Below, piece by piece: positions 23,673 through 34,144 of a DNA stretch of 64,000 bases. The stretch spans positions 6,464,559 to 6,528,558 of the forward strand of contig SDUX01000004.1 of the NCBI GenBank assembly GCA_008729055.1. Reading direction: 5' to 3'. Under the pieces are notes generated by a model. That model was not told the origin of the DNA and did no database searches. It was given only the letters and a program-made list of their open reading frames with translations. Numbering within the stretch: the first letter of the stretch is position 1; every line of letters starts with the position of its first letter. This DNA is from Pyropia haitanensis (Eukaryota > Rhodophyta > Bangiophyceae > Bangiales > Bangiaceae). The translations under genes and the position numbers were made by a program.

Positions 23673-24153
23673 GGATCTCCGCGCTGGCCTCGCCTCGCCC
23701 GTCGGGGCTGCGGTGTGCGCGGAGTGCGCCGCGGCTGGGAGAGGGCCCCACCGGCCGGCCGGCCGGCCGCCCGTGCCGGGTGGGAGTCGAATGGGAGGGA
23801 GGGAGGGAGGGAGGGAGGGCGGGGGGGGGGGGGGGGGGTGGGGGGCGCGCCGGTCGGGCTCCCCACATTGTTTTTTTTCGTCCCCTCCTTCCCGCGACGG
23901 TTGGGTTTGCGTCGTTGCGCCTCGGCTGGGCGGCGAGCCGGTTTGGTTGTGGCCGCCAACGCCGTGCGACAAGCAGTCGCCGGTGGGGGGGGGTGGCCGC
24001 GAGTGCCGGTCGGCTCGGGGCTCCCACCCCACCCGCACGGTGCGTGCGCGTGGGGCGCGGTGGGTATAGCCGGTTTACCAGCGGGCACGCCGGCGGCGCC
24101 ACCGCGCACGCGCGCCGAGACGCAGGCCCTACCCGGGGCGGACTACACCAAAA

Positions 24154-24159
24154 AATAAA
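24154..24159 (+). terminator. Poly(A)-signal-like AATAAA
   Basis: AATAAA lies about 480 bases after the stop of the low-complexity gene. It is at the start of an AT-rich patch (about 24145-24260) that separates it from the PPR gene on the other strand. Confidence 0.3.
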
Positions 24160-24390
24160 GTCGCTCCAAGAGAAACTATACACACACGTGGGCATATCAT
24201 TGCAGAGGCGCGAGACGAGAAGGGCGGCGGAAAGGAAGGGAAAAATACAAGAAAAAAAAAGGAAGAGTCGCACAACGGCTTGGCCTCGCACGGGTGTGGC
24301 GCACCAAAACTACCGTGATGGAGTACAACATGCGCGGCGCAGTGCGGGTGTGCCACCGCGCGCCATTGCCCTGCGCGCTCACGGAGGCGC

Positions 24391-27300
24391 TCACATGCCC
24401 TGCGGGCGCCCAATCGGCCCGTACGTGCCCGCGTTGGTAGACGTCAGCGGCCGGCCGCCACCGCCACGGGCGCCCGCCAACGGGGACGCGAGGCGCGTCC
24501 CCACAGGCGTCGGGGGCGCCACGACCGGCCCACGGGACCGGGCGGAAAAGGAGAGGGGCCCCCCGTTAGCGGGCCGGCCCGCCAGCGGCGCACCGCTGCC
24601 GGCACCAGCGCTGGCCGCGCCGCCCCGCGTGGCCCCGCCGCCACCAGACCGACGGCCCGCCGGCCGGCGCACGGCCGGGCGGCCATTCGCAGTGCCCAGC
24701 GACGGTGGCAGGGGTGCACGGCTGGCGGCAGCACCCCGGGCGCTCGAGGCACCTACGCTGGGTGCGACCGCCGCCGAGCCGCCGACAGTAGCCAGGAACG
24801 CACGGACGCGGTCGTCTACGCGACCACGGGCGGTGGGGGACATGCGGCCAAAGACGGCCAGCGCCCGGGCCGTGTCGCCCTCGGCGACGTGGTGGGCCAC
24901 CAGGTTGGCGCCCAGCGACTCCCACGGCTCCAAGCCCAGCGCCATCATCTCGTCGTACAACTCCACGGCGCGGGGGATCCGCCCGCCGCGCAGGCACGCA
25001 TCCACAATGGCCGAGTACGTCACCGCGTCGGGCGCTAGCCTCGCCTCCTTCATCGCCGTGTACGCGACGAGCGCGCGGGGCGCGTCGCGCGCCTTGGCGC
25101 ACGCGCATGCAAACGAGTTGAACGTGATGCGCGTCGGCCTGAGCCCCGCCGCCTTCATCTCGGTGACCAGCTCCCACGCCCGCGACAGCATCCCCGACTT
25201 GCCCACCGCGTCAATGAGGGTGTTGTACGTCACCTCGTCGGGGCGCACGCCCGCCGCCTTCATCTCGTCCAGCACGGAAAAGGCACGAGCCACATCCCCA
25301 CACCGCCCACACACCGCAATCAGGGTGTTGAGGGTATACCCGTCGGGCTTGATGCCATCGTCCCGCATCCGGCGCATCAGGTTGTACGCCAGCTCCAGCT
25401 GACGCACCCGCCCACACGCGTCCAGCAGGGCATTGTACGTCACCGCACACGGCTTGACGCCCGCCTCGCGCATCTGGTCGTACACCTCAAACGCCTGCTT
25501 GATGTTCTCCGCCTTGCCCGACGCGTCAATCAACGAGTTGTACGTGTGGCGGTCGGGCGTCAGGCCGTGCGTGCGGGTCATGGCCTCAAACGCACGGACG
25601 GCGCGAGGCAGATCCCGCGCCCGCCCCGACGCCGAGATGAGCGCGTTGAACGTGACCTTGTCAGGCGTCAAGCCCACCGTCAGGATCTCCTCATACACGG
25701 CAAACGCACGCTGGATCATCTTGGCCCGCCCGCAGCCGTCAATCAGCGCATTATAGGCAAAAATGTCCGGCGGCGTGCCGCTGCGCTTCATCAGTTCCAG
25801 CACCTGGAAGGCGCGGTCGGGCTGGCGGCTCTTGGAGCACGCGTCGATCAGCGAGGCAAAGCACACGCGGTTGGGCCGCACGTCTGCCGCACGGAGCGAC
25901 TCAAACACCTCAAACGCCTTGTCCACGTTGCGTGCCTTGGCACACCCATCAATGAGGGTGCCGTACGTGACCACGTCGGGGTGGCGGCCGATGCGGACCA
26001 TCTCGTCGGCCAACTTGAACGCGTCATTGACCCGATTGCGCTTGACATACGCCTTCATCAGCGCATTGTAGGCCACCACGTTCGCCACCACCCCGTCTTC
26101 GTGCATAAAGCGAAACACCGTCTCAGCGCGCGCCAGCCGCCCCGCGCGGCCCAGCGCCTCAATCAACGCCGAGTACGTGAACGCGTTGGGCTGCACGCCC
26201 TCATCCTTCATGCGCTGAAAGGCGGCCTCGGCCAGGTCCACCCGCCCGCTCTTGCCATACGTCGACACCATGATCGAATGCGTCGCGACATCCCGGCGCA
26301 GCGCTAGGGGGCGGTCAAACTGCTCAAACAGCTTTTGGGCTTCCGCGACGCGGCCACTCTTGCCCAGAGCATCAAGGACCGCGTTGGCATGGCGCACGCC
26401 CAGCAGCTGGGCGGTGACACCCTCACGCACAATCGCCAGTGCGCGGTCCAGCTTGCGCTTTCGGAGGCACGTCTCCAGCCGCCGCAGCAGGTCCACCTGC
26501 TGCTCCCGAGCCGACGACGACAGCGACGCGCCGTCAACGACATCGTCCATGGGGCCTTCGTAGGGCGGGGCGGTGCCCAGGTACGTCTCGTTCAGCCAGT
26601 CAATCCCAAAGTCGGGCGCCCCATCGCCGGCGCCGCCAGCCACCGTCGATCCCGCCGCAGCATCCTCCTTCCCGGCAGGCTCCTCGCGGCGGGCCGGCCC
26701 CGAGCTCGACGACGACGACACGGGGGACAGCGACAGCCGCGACGAAAAGTCTTCGCCCAGCGCACTCACGCTCGCGGGCGGTGCATGCATCGCCCGGGAC
26801 AGCGCCTCTGACGTGGGCATCAACAGCGGCGTCTCCGCCGTCGAGGCCGCACCAAACGGCGTCGGCATGAGCGGCAGGGGGAGCCCCCCAATGGGCGACG
26901 ACGACGCAAACGCTTGGCGCGCCGTCGCGTCCGACATGAGCGGCGGCGCCGTCACAACCGCAGGCGCCGGGGCACGACCAAACGGGCTGATGCCAAAGCT
27001 AAACGCCCCCGCGCCACGCTCTCCCCCAGACAGGGGGGTGGCGAGCGCCGCCATAGCGGCCTCACCCAAAAAAGCGGGCAGCGTGCTGTCCGCCCACTCG
27101 CCCGACGCGGCAAACGGCGGCGGCGACGACGAGGCCGCCGACGACGGCGCCGCGGCTGCCGATACGGCCGCGGCGGCCGCGGCGGCGGCCGCCGCTGACG
27201 ACGGGCGGGGCGCCCCCCACAGGTGGCCGCCCAGCGTCGGGTGCGCGGCGCCCGTCGACTGCGGCAGCGCGTGCATCGGGTGAAAGTGAGCGGCGTGCGG

Positions 27301-27663
27301 CGACGTCCCCGCGGTGCCGAGGCTCCCCGCCCCGCCCCCGCCAGGCCCCGCCGCATGGTGGTGGGGGTGGAGGTGGCCGACCGCGTGGCGCCACGGCCCC
27401 GCCGCGGCCGCGGCGGGCACGCCATCGCCCCGCGGGCCGTGTTGCATCAACGCATACGCGCCGGGTGCGGGGAGGGGCACCACCGTGGGGGGGGTGGGCG
27501 CCGGCGGGCACGCATCCCGCCGGCCGGCGCCGCCATCCAGGCCGGGCACAACCCGCCGAGCGGGGGGGGGCATAAACGCGGCCATGGTCGTGGGGGGGGT
27601 GCCGCCGCGGGGCGGTACGTCCCCGGTCGGCGGGGTCGACGCCCGGGCGCGGCGGCCGGGCAT
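24391..27663 (-). CDS. P-class pentatricopeptide repeat (PPR) protein, probably organellar
   Basis: The product has 1090 residues from the ATG at 27663 (the frame is open a little further upstream). The first 420 or so residues are low complexity. About 14 tandem 35-residue PPR motifs follow (roughly residues 420-910), with the usual VVTYGTLIDGCAK, VTFNALISASG and VTYNTLIDAVGK pattern, then an Ala/Gly/Arg-rich tail. There are no E, DYW or SMR domains, so it is a P-class PPR that binds a single-stranded organellar RNA for stability, splicing or translation. Base-selecting residues at positions 5 and 35 are mostly Asn/Asp, which by the PPR code favours U. I cannot tell plastid from mitochondrion by the N-terminus. 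It is a single exon and reads without any frame break, unlike its neighbours. Confidence 0.9.
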   Translation of the reverse strand: MPGRRARASTPPTGDVPPRGGTPPTTMAAFMPPPARRVVPGLDGGAGRRDACPPAPTPPTVVPLPAPGAYALMQHGPRGDGVPAAAAAGPWRHAVGHLHPHHHAAGPGGGGAGSLGTAGTSPHAAHFHPMHALPQSTGAAHPTLGGHLWGAPRPSSAAAAAAAAAAVSAAAAPSSAASSSPPPFAASGEWADSTLPAFLGEAAMAALATPLSGGERGAGAFSFGISPFGRAPAPAVVTAPPLMSDATARQAFASSSPIGGLPLPLMPTPFGAASTAETPLLMPTSEALSRAMHAPPASVSALGEDFSSRLSLSPVSSSSSSGPARREEPAGKEDAAAGSTVAGGAGDGAPDFGIDWLNETYLGTAPPYEGPMDDVVDGASLSSSAREQQVDLLRRLETCLRKRKLDRALAIVREGVTAQLLGVRHANAVLDALGKSGRVAEAQKLFEQFDRPLALRRDVATHSIMVSTYGKSGRVDLAEAAFQRMKDEGVQPNAFTYSALIEALGRAGRLARAETVFRFMHEDGVVANVVAYNALMKAYVKRNRVNDAFKLADEMVRIGRHPDVVTYGTLIDGCAKARNVDKAFEVFESLRAADVRPNRVCFASLIDACSKSRQPDRAFQVLELMKRSGTPPDIFAYNALIDGCGRAKMIQRAFAVYEEILTVGLTPDKVTFNALISASGRARDLPRAVRAFEAMTRTHGLTPDRHTYNSLIDASGKAENIKQAFEVYDQMREAGVKPCAVTYNALLDACGRVRQLELAYNLMRRMRDDGIKPDGYTLNTLIAVCGRCGDVARAFSVLDEMKAAGVRPDEVTYNTLIDAVGKSGMLSRAWELVTEMKAAGLRPTRITFNSFACACAKARDAPRALVAYTAMKEARLAPDAVTYSAIVDACLRGGRIPRAVELYDEMMALGLEPWESLGANLVAHHVAEGDTARALAVFGRMSPTARGRVDDRVRAFLATVGGSAAVAPSVGASSARGAAASRAPLPPSLGTANGRPAVRRPAGRRSGGGGATRGGAASAGAGSGAPLAGRPANGGPLSFSARSRGPVVAPPTPVGTRLASPLAGARGGGGRPLTSTNAGTYGPIGRPQGM

Positions 27664-28070
27664 GGTCCCAACACACCAAGGCAACGAGTGGGGTGTTGGG
27701 TGAGCACAGAGGTGTGGATGGGGAAAGGGAGCGTCCGGGGTGCGGAGCGGGTTGGGAGAAAAAGCGTGCCGCGTCGTCCGCGCTCGTCTCAATGGCGACG
27801 GCGCGGCCGCGAGGATTCAATAGTGACGGAGGCGGTCAAAGGGCAACCGCGGCTAGCAGGTTGTGCGACGGCGGGTCAGTTGGGGAGTGGGGGAAGCCCC
27901 TGCCCTCACGTGCGCTCGCGGTTGTGAGTGGGGGGGTGTGAGTGGGGGCTGTGCGAAGCGCGTCGGCGGGCGGTAAAAAAATACCCTCCCCCGCCGCGGG
28001 GCCCAGCGTGCTACCGCTGCCGCGGACGCACGCCGCCGTCGCGCGCCGCGACGCCCCTCCCGCCGCCGCC

Positions 28071-28119
<49 letters not shown>

Positions 28120-28162
28120 CGCCGCCGCCGCCCGCCGCCGCCGCCGCCCGCCGCCGCCGCCG
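28071..28162 (+). repeat. CCG trinucleotide tract
   Basis: About 90 bases of almost pure CCG/GCC repeat with scattered one-base interruptions. It is likely to be length-variable. Confidence 0.7.
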
Positions 28163-29585
28163 CGCCGACGCGCAGGCCGGCCGCGCGCGCGGCTCCACGG
28201 GTCCCACCGACGCGCCGCTGGCGCGACGACGCAGATGGCGGCGCGAGATGGCCGCGATGGCGGTGCCAGTCCGCGCCCGTCCCCTCCACTCCGCGAGCAG
28301 CGCACAACACGCCGCCCGCCCCCCCCCCCCCCCCCGCCCAACCACCCCCCACCACGCCACCACCGTGGGTTCTGTCGCTCTGGTCCCCTGGCGGGCCGCC
28401 CCGCCCACGCCGCCGCCGCCCCACCACCCCACCCAGAGATATGATGCGTCGGCACGTTGGAGGCGGCCGACGGGGACCGCGCGCAGCCGCACCGCCGCGC
28501 GCTGCCGGTGGCGCGGCGGCGGCAGCGGCGTGCCGTGTGGATCCCAGCCGCTGGCGCCGAGGGCGGCTGTGCGGCGAGGTGGAAGGGAAGGGCAGTTGAG
28601 TGGGGGGGGGGGGGGGGGAGGGGGCGCGGGGGGCGGCGGCGCGGCGGGGGAGAGCGCGTTCAAGCCGCGACGCCTCTCGCTCGAGGCGCGCCGCAAGGGG
28701 GGGTGCTGAGGGAGGTGCTGAGGAGGGGCGAGGGCGGGGGCCCGCCCAGCGCGCTCCTGTGCCCCCGACCGCCAAACCCGGCCGGGAGTTTTGGACGCCG
28801 CCGCGAGGCGGGGGGAACAAAAGAGAACAAGTTTTGCCCCGCCGCCGCCGCCGCCGCCCCCTACCAAATGTGTGACCCGCACCGTCCGCGCGGCGCGGGC
28901 TGGCTGGCCGGCCGCGCTGCCGCCGCCAGCGAGCCGCCGTGCGGTGTCTGGCGGCCGGCCGGGCGGCTGTCGGTGGCGGGCCACGCCGCGGGGTGTGGTG
29001 GGCAGGGGGGCACCGCGGCGTGAGGCTCGGTGAGTGAGTGGGGGGGGGCGAGCGGGCGGGCCGGCTGCGCCCTCGCTCTGGTGGGGGGTGCGGCGAGCCA
29101 CGCGGGGAGATGCGGCGAGCCGCCATCCCCCCCCAAATGGGGCCCATCAGGGGACCACTGGCAGCCTCCACACAGAGGACACGAGCGAACAACCGGCTCC
29201 TCGAACGCGCGGGGGTGCAGCGCCAAAGCGCCCCACCGCGGCCCCCCGCCCGCCCCTCGTCTCCTCCCAGCAAGCGCGAGGGCGACCCCGCGCCTCCGAC
29301 CTGAGTGATCAACCAACCAGGAAGCCGCACTGGGGGACGGCCGAAGTGGAGGGACCGCGAGGTGGCCCTCAATCCGCCTCCCAGGCGCACTGGCCTGGGA
29401 TGGGGTGCTGGGGCCTCTGCCGAGAGCGGTGTGGCAGGCGCGCCCTTGGATCGAGTGCCGGTTGCGCACGCTTGTCACAATCTCTCGAAGTATCTCCGCC
29501 GCCAAGTAGTGAGACTCCATGCAATTCGAGAATGTTTCGTTCGTATTTTCTGATTGCCAGTGTATTCGAGTAGTAACTTCGACTC

Positions 29586-29603
29586 GTCAATTGAACAATT
29601 GAC
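29586..29603 (+). repeat. Perfect 8-bp hairpin in an AT-rich island
   Basis: GTCAATTG-AA-CAATTGAC is a perfect inverted repeat. The heptamer GACTCGT/GACTCGA also flanks it in direct orientation. Possible regulatory site, or remnant of a short element. Confidence 0.5.
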
Positions 29604-31497
29604 TCGAGCACAAGACTTAGGAAGCTTGCGCACCAACTCACATATTTCACCCCCTACTGTTTCGAAGGCAGCCTCAAGAGCAGTTTACCGTCACGCACGG
29701 CTACCTCCGGCGTCCCAGACCTTGGTGGCGGCTGGTGGGACCATGGTCCCGCCCCCGCGTCGCCGCTTCGAGCGCGGCGGTTGGCGACGGCAGCGGCGGC
29801 AGCGGCGGCAGCGGCGGCGATGGGGACATGGGGGGGGGCTGGGGGTTGGAAGCGGCGGACATGTGGGGAGGTGGTGGGGATGGGCAGCGGGGTGCGGACG
29901 CGCGGTCCGCACGACCATCGTCCCTCCTCCCACTCCGCCCACCGAGCGACCCGTGGGAATTTCCGCGGTTGCCCCTTTCCCTCAGGTGGACGGTGGAGCA
30001 GTGCCCCGTCAGACGTCGGGTACTCGTCGACCGACCCGCCCCGTGCAGGCCACACTCATCCGCGGGGATAGGACCGCACCCAGTGGGAAAAGTGTGGACA
30101 AACGGGGGGACGTTTGCAGGACGGAGACATGCGTCCATGGTCGCCGCCCAGAGCGTGGTCGTGCCGCCCCACCCCAGCGCCGCACATCCCGGACTTCCCC
30201 CCAACGGACCGCCGACAAGCCCCCCCCGCGGCGCGCTGCGCGTGCGACTCCAACCGCACACCCCCGTACGTGACCCGCCCGGTCCATACCCACGAGCCGA
30301 TCCAGGTCGGCCGCGTACAAGCAGTCCCGGCACACCGAGGTCCGGATTGTCCTACACGCCTACCAACCCCACCGCCGCCCGAGAGCAGCGACGGGGTTTG
30401 CGTGCCAGCGTTGCCGGCCAGCGCGAACCCTCCTCCGCCGCCCGCGCGTCCACCGCCGCCACCGCCGCCGACGGCCGCGGACAGCAACGTCCGCGCGCGG
30501 AACGACGCGGGCGCACCCGGCCAGCGGGTCTACCCGGTGCGGGATGCGGCGACCGCCGCTGCCGCTGCCCCCGCCGCGGCGGGTGGCCGTCGCGGGAAGG
30601 GGTCGCGGCGCCGCCAGACGTGCGGCGTTGCCGTCCCTGCTGCGGCCCCCGGCTGCCATCACCACCCCCGGCTGCCGCCGCCGCCCCCAGCTGCCGCCGC
30701 CGCCCCCGCCCGCCACGACCCCCTCTTGGCCATCAGTAGCGGCGCCCGCTGCTTTCCCCCGCCACCACCCTCCCGTCGAGCAGACCTGTCCCCCCTTGAC
30801 CCCGCCCTGGGTGGCTACGGGGCGCGCGGGGCGCGTCGGCCGCCCCGTGACGCGGCGACGACCAGCCGCGCGGCCCAGTGGGACGCCGCGGCGGCAGCCA
30901 TCCGCTCGGGGTGACCAACGGCGGCGACCCGTCGCCGCGCGGGATCCCATCTCCCCCAGATGATCTCCGAGACCCTCCCCCCGCCTCCTTCCACCGCTAT
31001 CGCCACGGCCGTTTGCGTCCACAAGCGGCGCCAACCGGCGGGCGTGGCGGCGCGCCCATTGGCCGGCGCGGCACCCCAGCTGCAGCTGGGCGGGGGCGTG
31101 TGCCCCCCCCTGCCTGGACGCCGCACGCGCCCATGGCCGCGGCTGCGCCCTTGCCCGACGCACGTGCGCGCCGGGCGCCAGAGCGGTGGCCCACCCCGCC
31201 GCAGCGGCCACGCGCCCCACCATCGAGCACCACAACCAAACTGGCAGCAGCTCGCCTCCACCACCACCCCCACCGCCATCGCCGCGGTCCGCTCCCGTCT
31301 TGCGCTTCCCCCCGCACCGCTAACCCATCATTTCGACCATACTCTTTGGCGGCAGTCGGTGACGCCGTCATCGCCGCCCCGCGACGCCCCTTGCCGTACG
31401 CCCGTCCGTCCTCCCTACCTCGCCTTCATTCCCTCCCCCCCCCCTCTCCCACGCCCCCATCCCTGTACCTGGCGCCCCCGGTGTCATTGCCGGTGCC

Positions 31498-33371
31498 ATG
31501 GCGCCGCCGGTGGGAGGCCGACTCCCCCCCCCCCGCGGGCGGCAGCGGCGTTTGCCGCCCCCCCGCCGCTAGCCGTCCCCCGAGGCGGCCTCCCCCTGCG
31601 GCGGACCACGGGCGCCCCCGCCCGCCACCACCAGTGGCGACCACTGCCGGGCGTGCCGCCGCCGCCGCCGCCGCCGCGGCGGGCGCCTCCACAGCCGCCC
31701 GCGCCGCCGTGTGCGTCGGCGGCACGCAGGCCGGCGGGCGGCCCGCGGCGGGCGGCGGCGCCCGCTGCCGCCGCCGGCAGCAGGCTGGACCCACCGGGCG
31801 GACGGCCGCCGCAGCCACCCCCCGCCGGCGCGGCGGTGGCGGGCCTCCTCCTCGCCGCCGCGCTGACGCTGACGCCCGTCCCCGGCGGGGGCGGCGGGTC
31901 GGGTCACCCGCCGCCCGCGGCGGCCGGGGTGGTGTCGGAAAACACGCTCGCGCGGCGGTACATTGTCACGGACGGCGCGGCGCTGCTGCGGTACGCGCTG
32001 CCCCTCCCCGCCGAGCGCTACGCCCCCGTCGCGGGCTTTACCACCGCCGCCGCGCCGACGGGCATGACCGCCGTCGTTGGCGCGGTGGTCAGCGGCGGCG
32101 GCGGCGGCGCGGCGGCGACGGTGCCCGCGCCGGCGGTGCGGCGGCTGCAGGCCGCCCTCGAGGCGCTCGGCGTGGACCTCCGCGCGCGGGGCAAGGCGTC
32201 GGTGACGTCTGCGCGGGCGGACCTGCTGCGCGTTGCGGACATCCTGTCGGCGGGCGGGCGCGTGGAGATGCTGCTCGACGTGCCGCGGCCGCGGCGGCCC
32301 GCCGCGGCGGCGCTGCTGTCCGAGCTCGACCGCGTGTTTGCGTCGCTGCTCGATGAGCTCGGCCTCCAGGACGTGATGGGCGCGCTCGTCGCGGCGGGCA
32401 GCGGCGGCGGCGGGGGGGCCGACCCGGCGCTGGTGACCGCCATGCGGCGGGCGGCGGTGATCGCGACGAGCGGCGGGCCGAGCGCCAAGCAGGCGGCGTG
32501 GGACCGGCTGACGGTGCAGAACCTGCGGCTCCGCGCGCTGGACATTGTTGGCGAGCTCGAGGAGCTGATGGTGCCCGCCCGCTTCCCGTACGCCATCCCG
32601 CGCAAGTACGCGGCGTTGCCGCGGCTGCTCGGCCGCGCGACGCTGCAGGTGACGGTGGCCAAGCCCGCCGGCGGGGACGCGGTCTTCCGCTCCATTGACG
32701 GCGACAGCCTGGGCCGGGTCGCCACCTTTACCGCCGTCCTCGACGGCTACTCGGCGCCGCTGAGCGCGGGGGCGGTGGTGGACCTGGCGCGCCGCGGCTT
32801 TTACGACGGCACCCCCGTGTCGTCGCGCGAAAAGGGCTACTACTGGTTCGCGGGCGACCCGGACGGGCCGCGCGGGCCCGCCACGGGCTACACCGACCCG
32901 GCGACGGGCGCGCCGCGGCGGGTGCCGTTTGAGGTGCTCATTGACGGGGACAGCACGCCGACGTGGGGGCGGACCATGGAGGCGGCGGGCGTCGGCGACC
33001 TGCAGCCGGTCCTCCCCATGACCGCGTACGGCGCGCTGGCGCTGGCGCACGGCGCGGACGATGAGAATGATGCCAGCAGCGCGTTCTACTGCTTCCTCCT
33101 CGACCCGCGGTCGACGGCGGCGCGGAGCGTCGGCGGGACGGTACTCAATGGCAACATCGCCACGTTTGGCTACTTTGTGGGCGCCGACGCGGCGGCGCTG
33201 GCGGGCGTCGCGCCGGGCGACACGATTGAAAAGGTGGAGGTCATCCGGGGGGGGGACGTGTTCTTTGCCAACGCCGCGGAGGCGGCGGACGCGGCGGCGG
33301 CGGCGGCGGCGGCGCGGGCGGAGGGGGCGACGCCGGCATCAACGGCGACGGCGGTGCCTGCGCTGAGGTGA
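31498..33371 (+). CDS. Thylakoid-lumen cyclophilin of the CYP37/CYP38 (TLP40) type
   Basis: The C-terminal part matches the plant CYP37/CYP38 cyclophilins of the thylakoid lumen: PLSAGAVVDLARRGFYDG, then LPMTAYGALALAH and NIATFGYFVGAD. Before it lies a helical domain (about 32115-32560) like the PsbQ-like bundle of CYP38. These proteins assist photosystem II assembly; the peptidyl-prolyl isomerase site is usually degenerate. A hydrophobic stretch, AGAAVAGLLLAAALTLTPV, at about 31831-31887 looks like a lumen-targeting signal, and ahead of it a basic, Pro-rich region with a Phe (AAAAFAAPPPLAV at about 31542-31580) fits a red-algal transit peptide. The best ATG is 31498 (gccATGg), which reaches the main frame only across a C11 run (31524-31534). 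The main frame alone is open from 30960. Confidence 0.8.
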
Positions 33372-34144
33372 GCGCGGTGCCAATGGGTGGGGCAGAGAGG
33401 GGGGGGGGGGGGGGCTGTGCAGCAGAAGGGGGTGGGATGGGAGCATGTGGGGGGAGGAGGGTCGCTGCTCTGGATGCGCGAGGGCATGGGGGGGGGGGTG
33501 TGCAGTGTGCGCGTGCGCGTGAAAAGTAGGGGCGGGGCGCACGCCGCTCCGCGACCGAGCGACGGCCGCTGTCGCGGCTGGCGTCTGGCGGGGGCGGCTG
33601 GCGCCGCGCGTCGCGCCGTCCGCCGCGGGGCGTGTCTACGGAGCGGGTCTTGGGAGGTGCGGGCGGAGGGGGAGTGGCCGCTCGTCGCGGCGCCCCCACC
33701 GCCGTCCCGCCTCTCCTCGCCCGCCCGTTACGGACGCTCCTGTCGCAATGGGGCGGCGTTGCGCGCCCCGACCGTTGGGGTCAGGTCACTCCCTTGCTTT
33801 GACTCAACCGTTGTACGCCCCACCTTCCGCCCCGTCCTGCGTGGCGGGACGGGCAGCCGCCGCGTCTCTCACGGCCTGCCGGCGGGCAGCGCGGGCACAC
33901 GGCGCGTACGCGGCACACGGCACCCGTGACGGCACACCCGCAGGGGTATGTGACGATGGCCGCCACGCCGCTTTGCCAGGCATCAACCCCGCCCTTGTCA
34001 TCCCGCCAGAGTTCCAGAGGACGTATTGGCGCCCTCCCCTCTCCCACACTCCGCGCCGGCCCGTGCCGCCTCCCGTCCCACCCTCCAGCCGTCCCCCCGT
34101 TGACTCTCACCGTTAAAAAACCCATCATGCAGGGACTCACCACG
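33372..34144. other. Convergent intergenic region
   Basis: Nothing is recognised here. The cyclophilin (+) and WW/FF (-) genes end toward each other. Poly-G runs lie at about 33399-33412 and 33490-33498. Confidence 0.5.

Larger units (their letters stand above)
27664..31497. other. Intergenic region between the PPR and cyclophilin genes
   Basis: No gene can be supported. 27.7-29.35 kb is GC-rich with C/G runs and a CCG tract. 29.44-29.68 kb is an AT-rich island containing a perfect hairpin at 29586-29603. 29.7-31.5 kb is again GC-rich, with open frames on both strands that show no domain. The promoters of the divergently transcribed PPR (-) and cyclophilin (+) genes must lie in this block. 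Confidence 0.45.

Noticed and set aside
31569..33050. 493-codon minus-strand open frame
   Set aside because: It is antisense to the cyclophilin gene, whose plus-strand motifs are clear.
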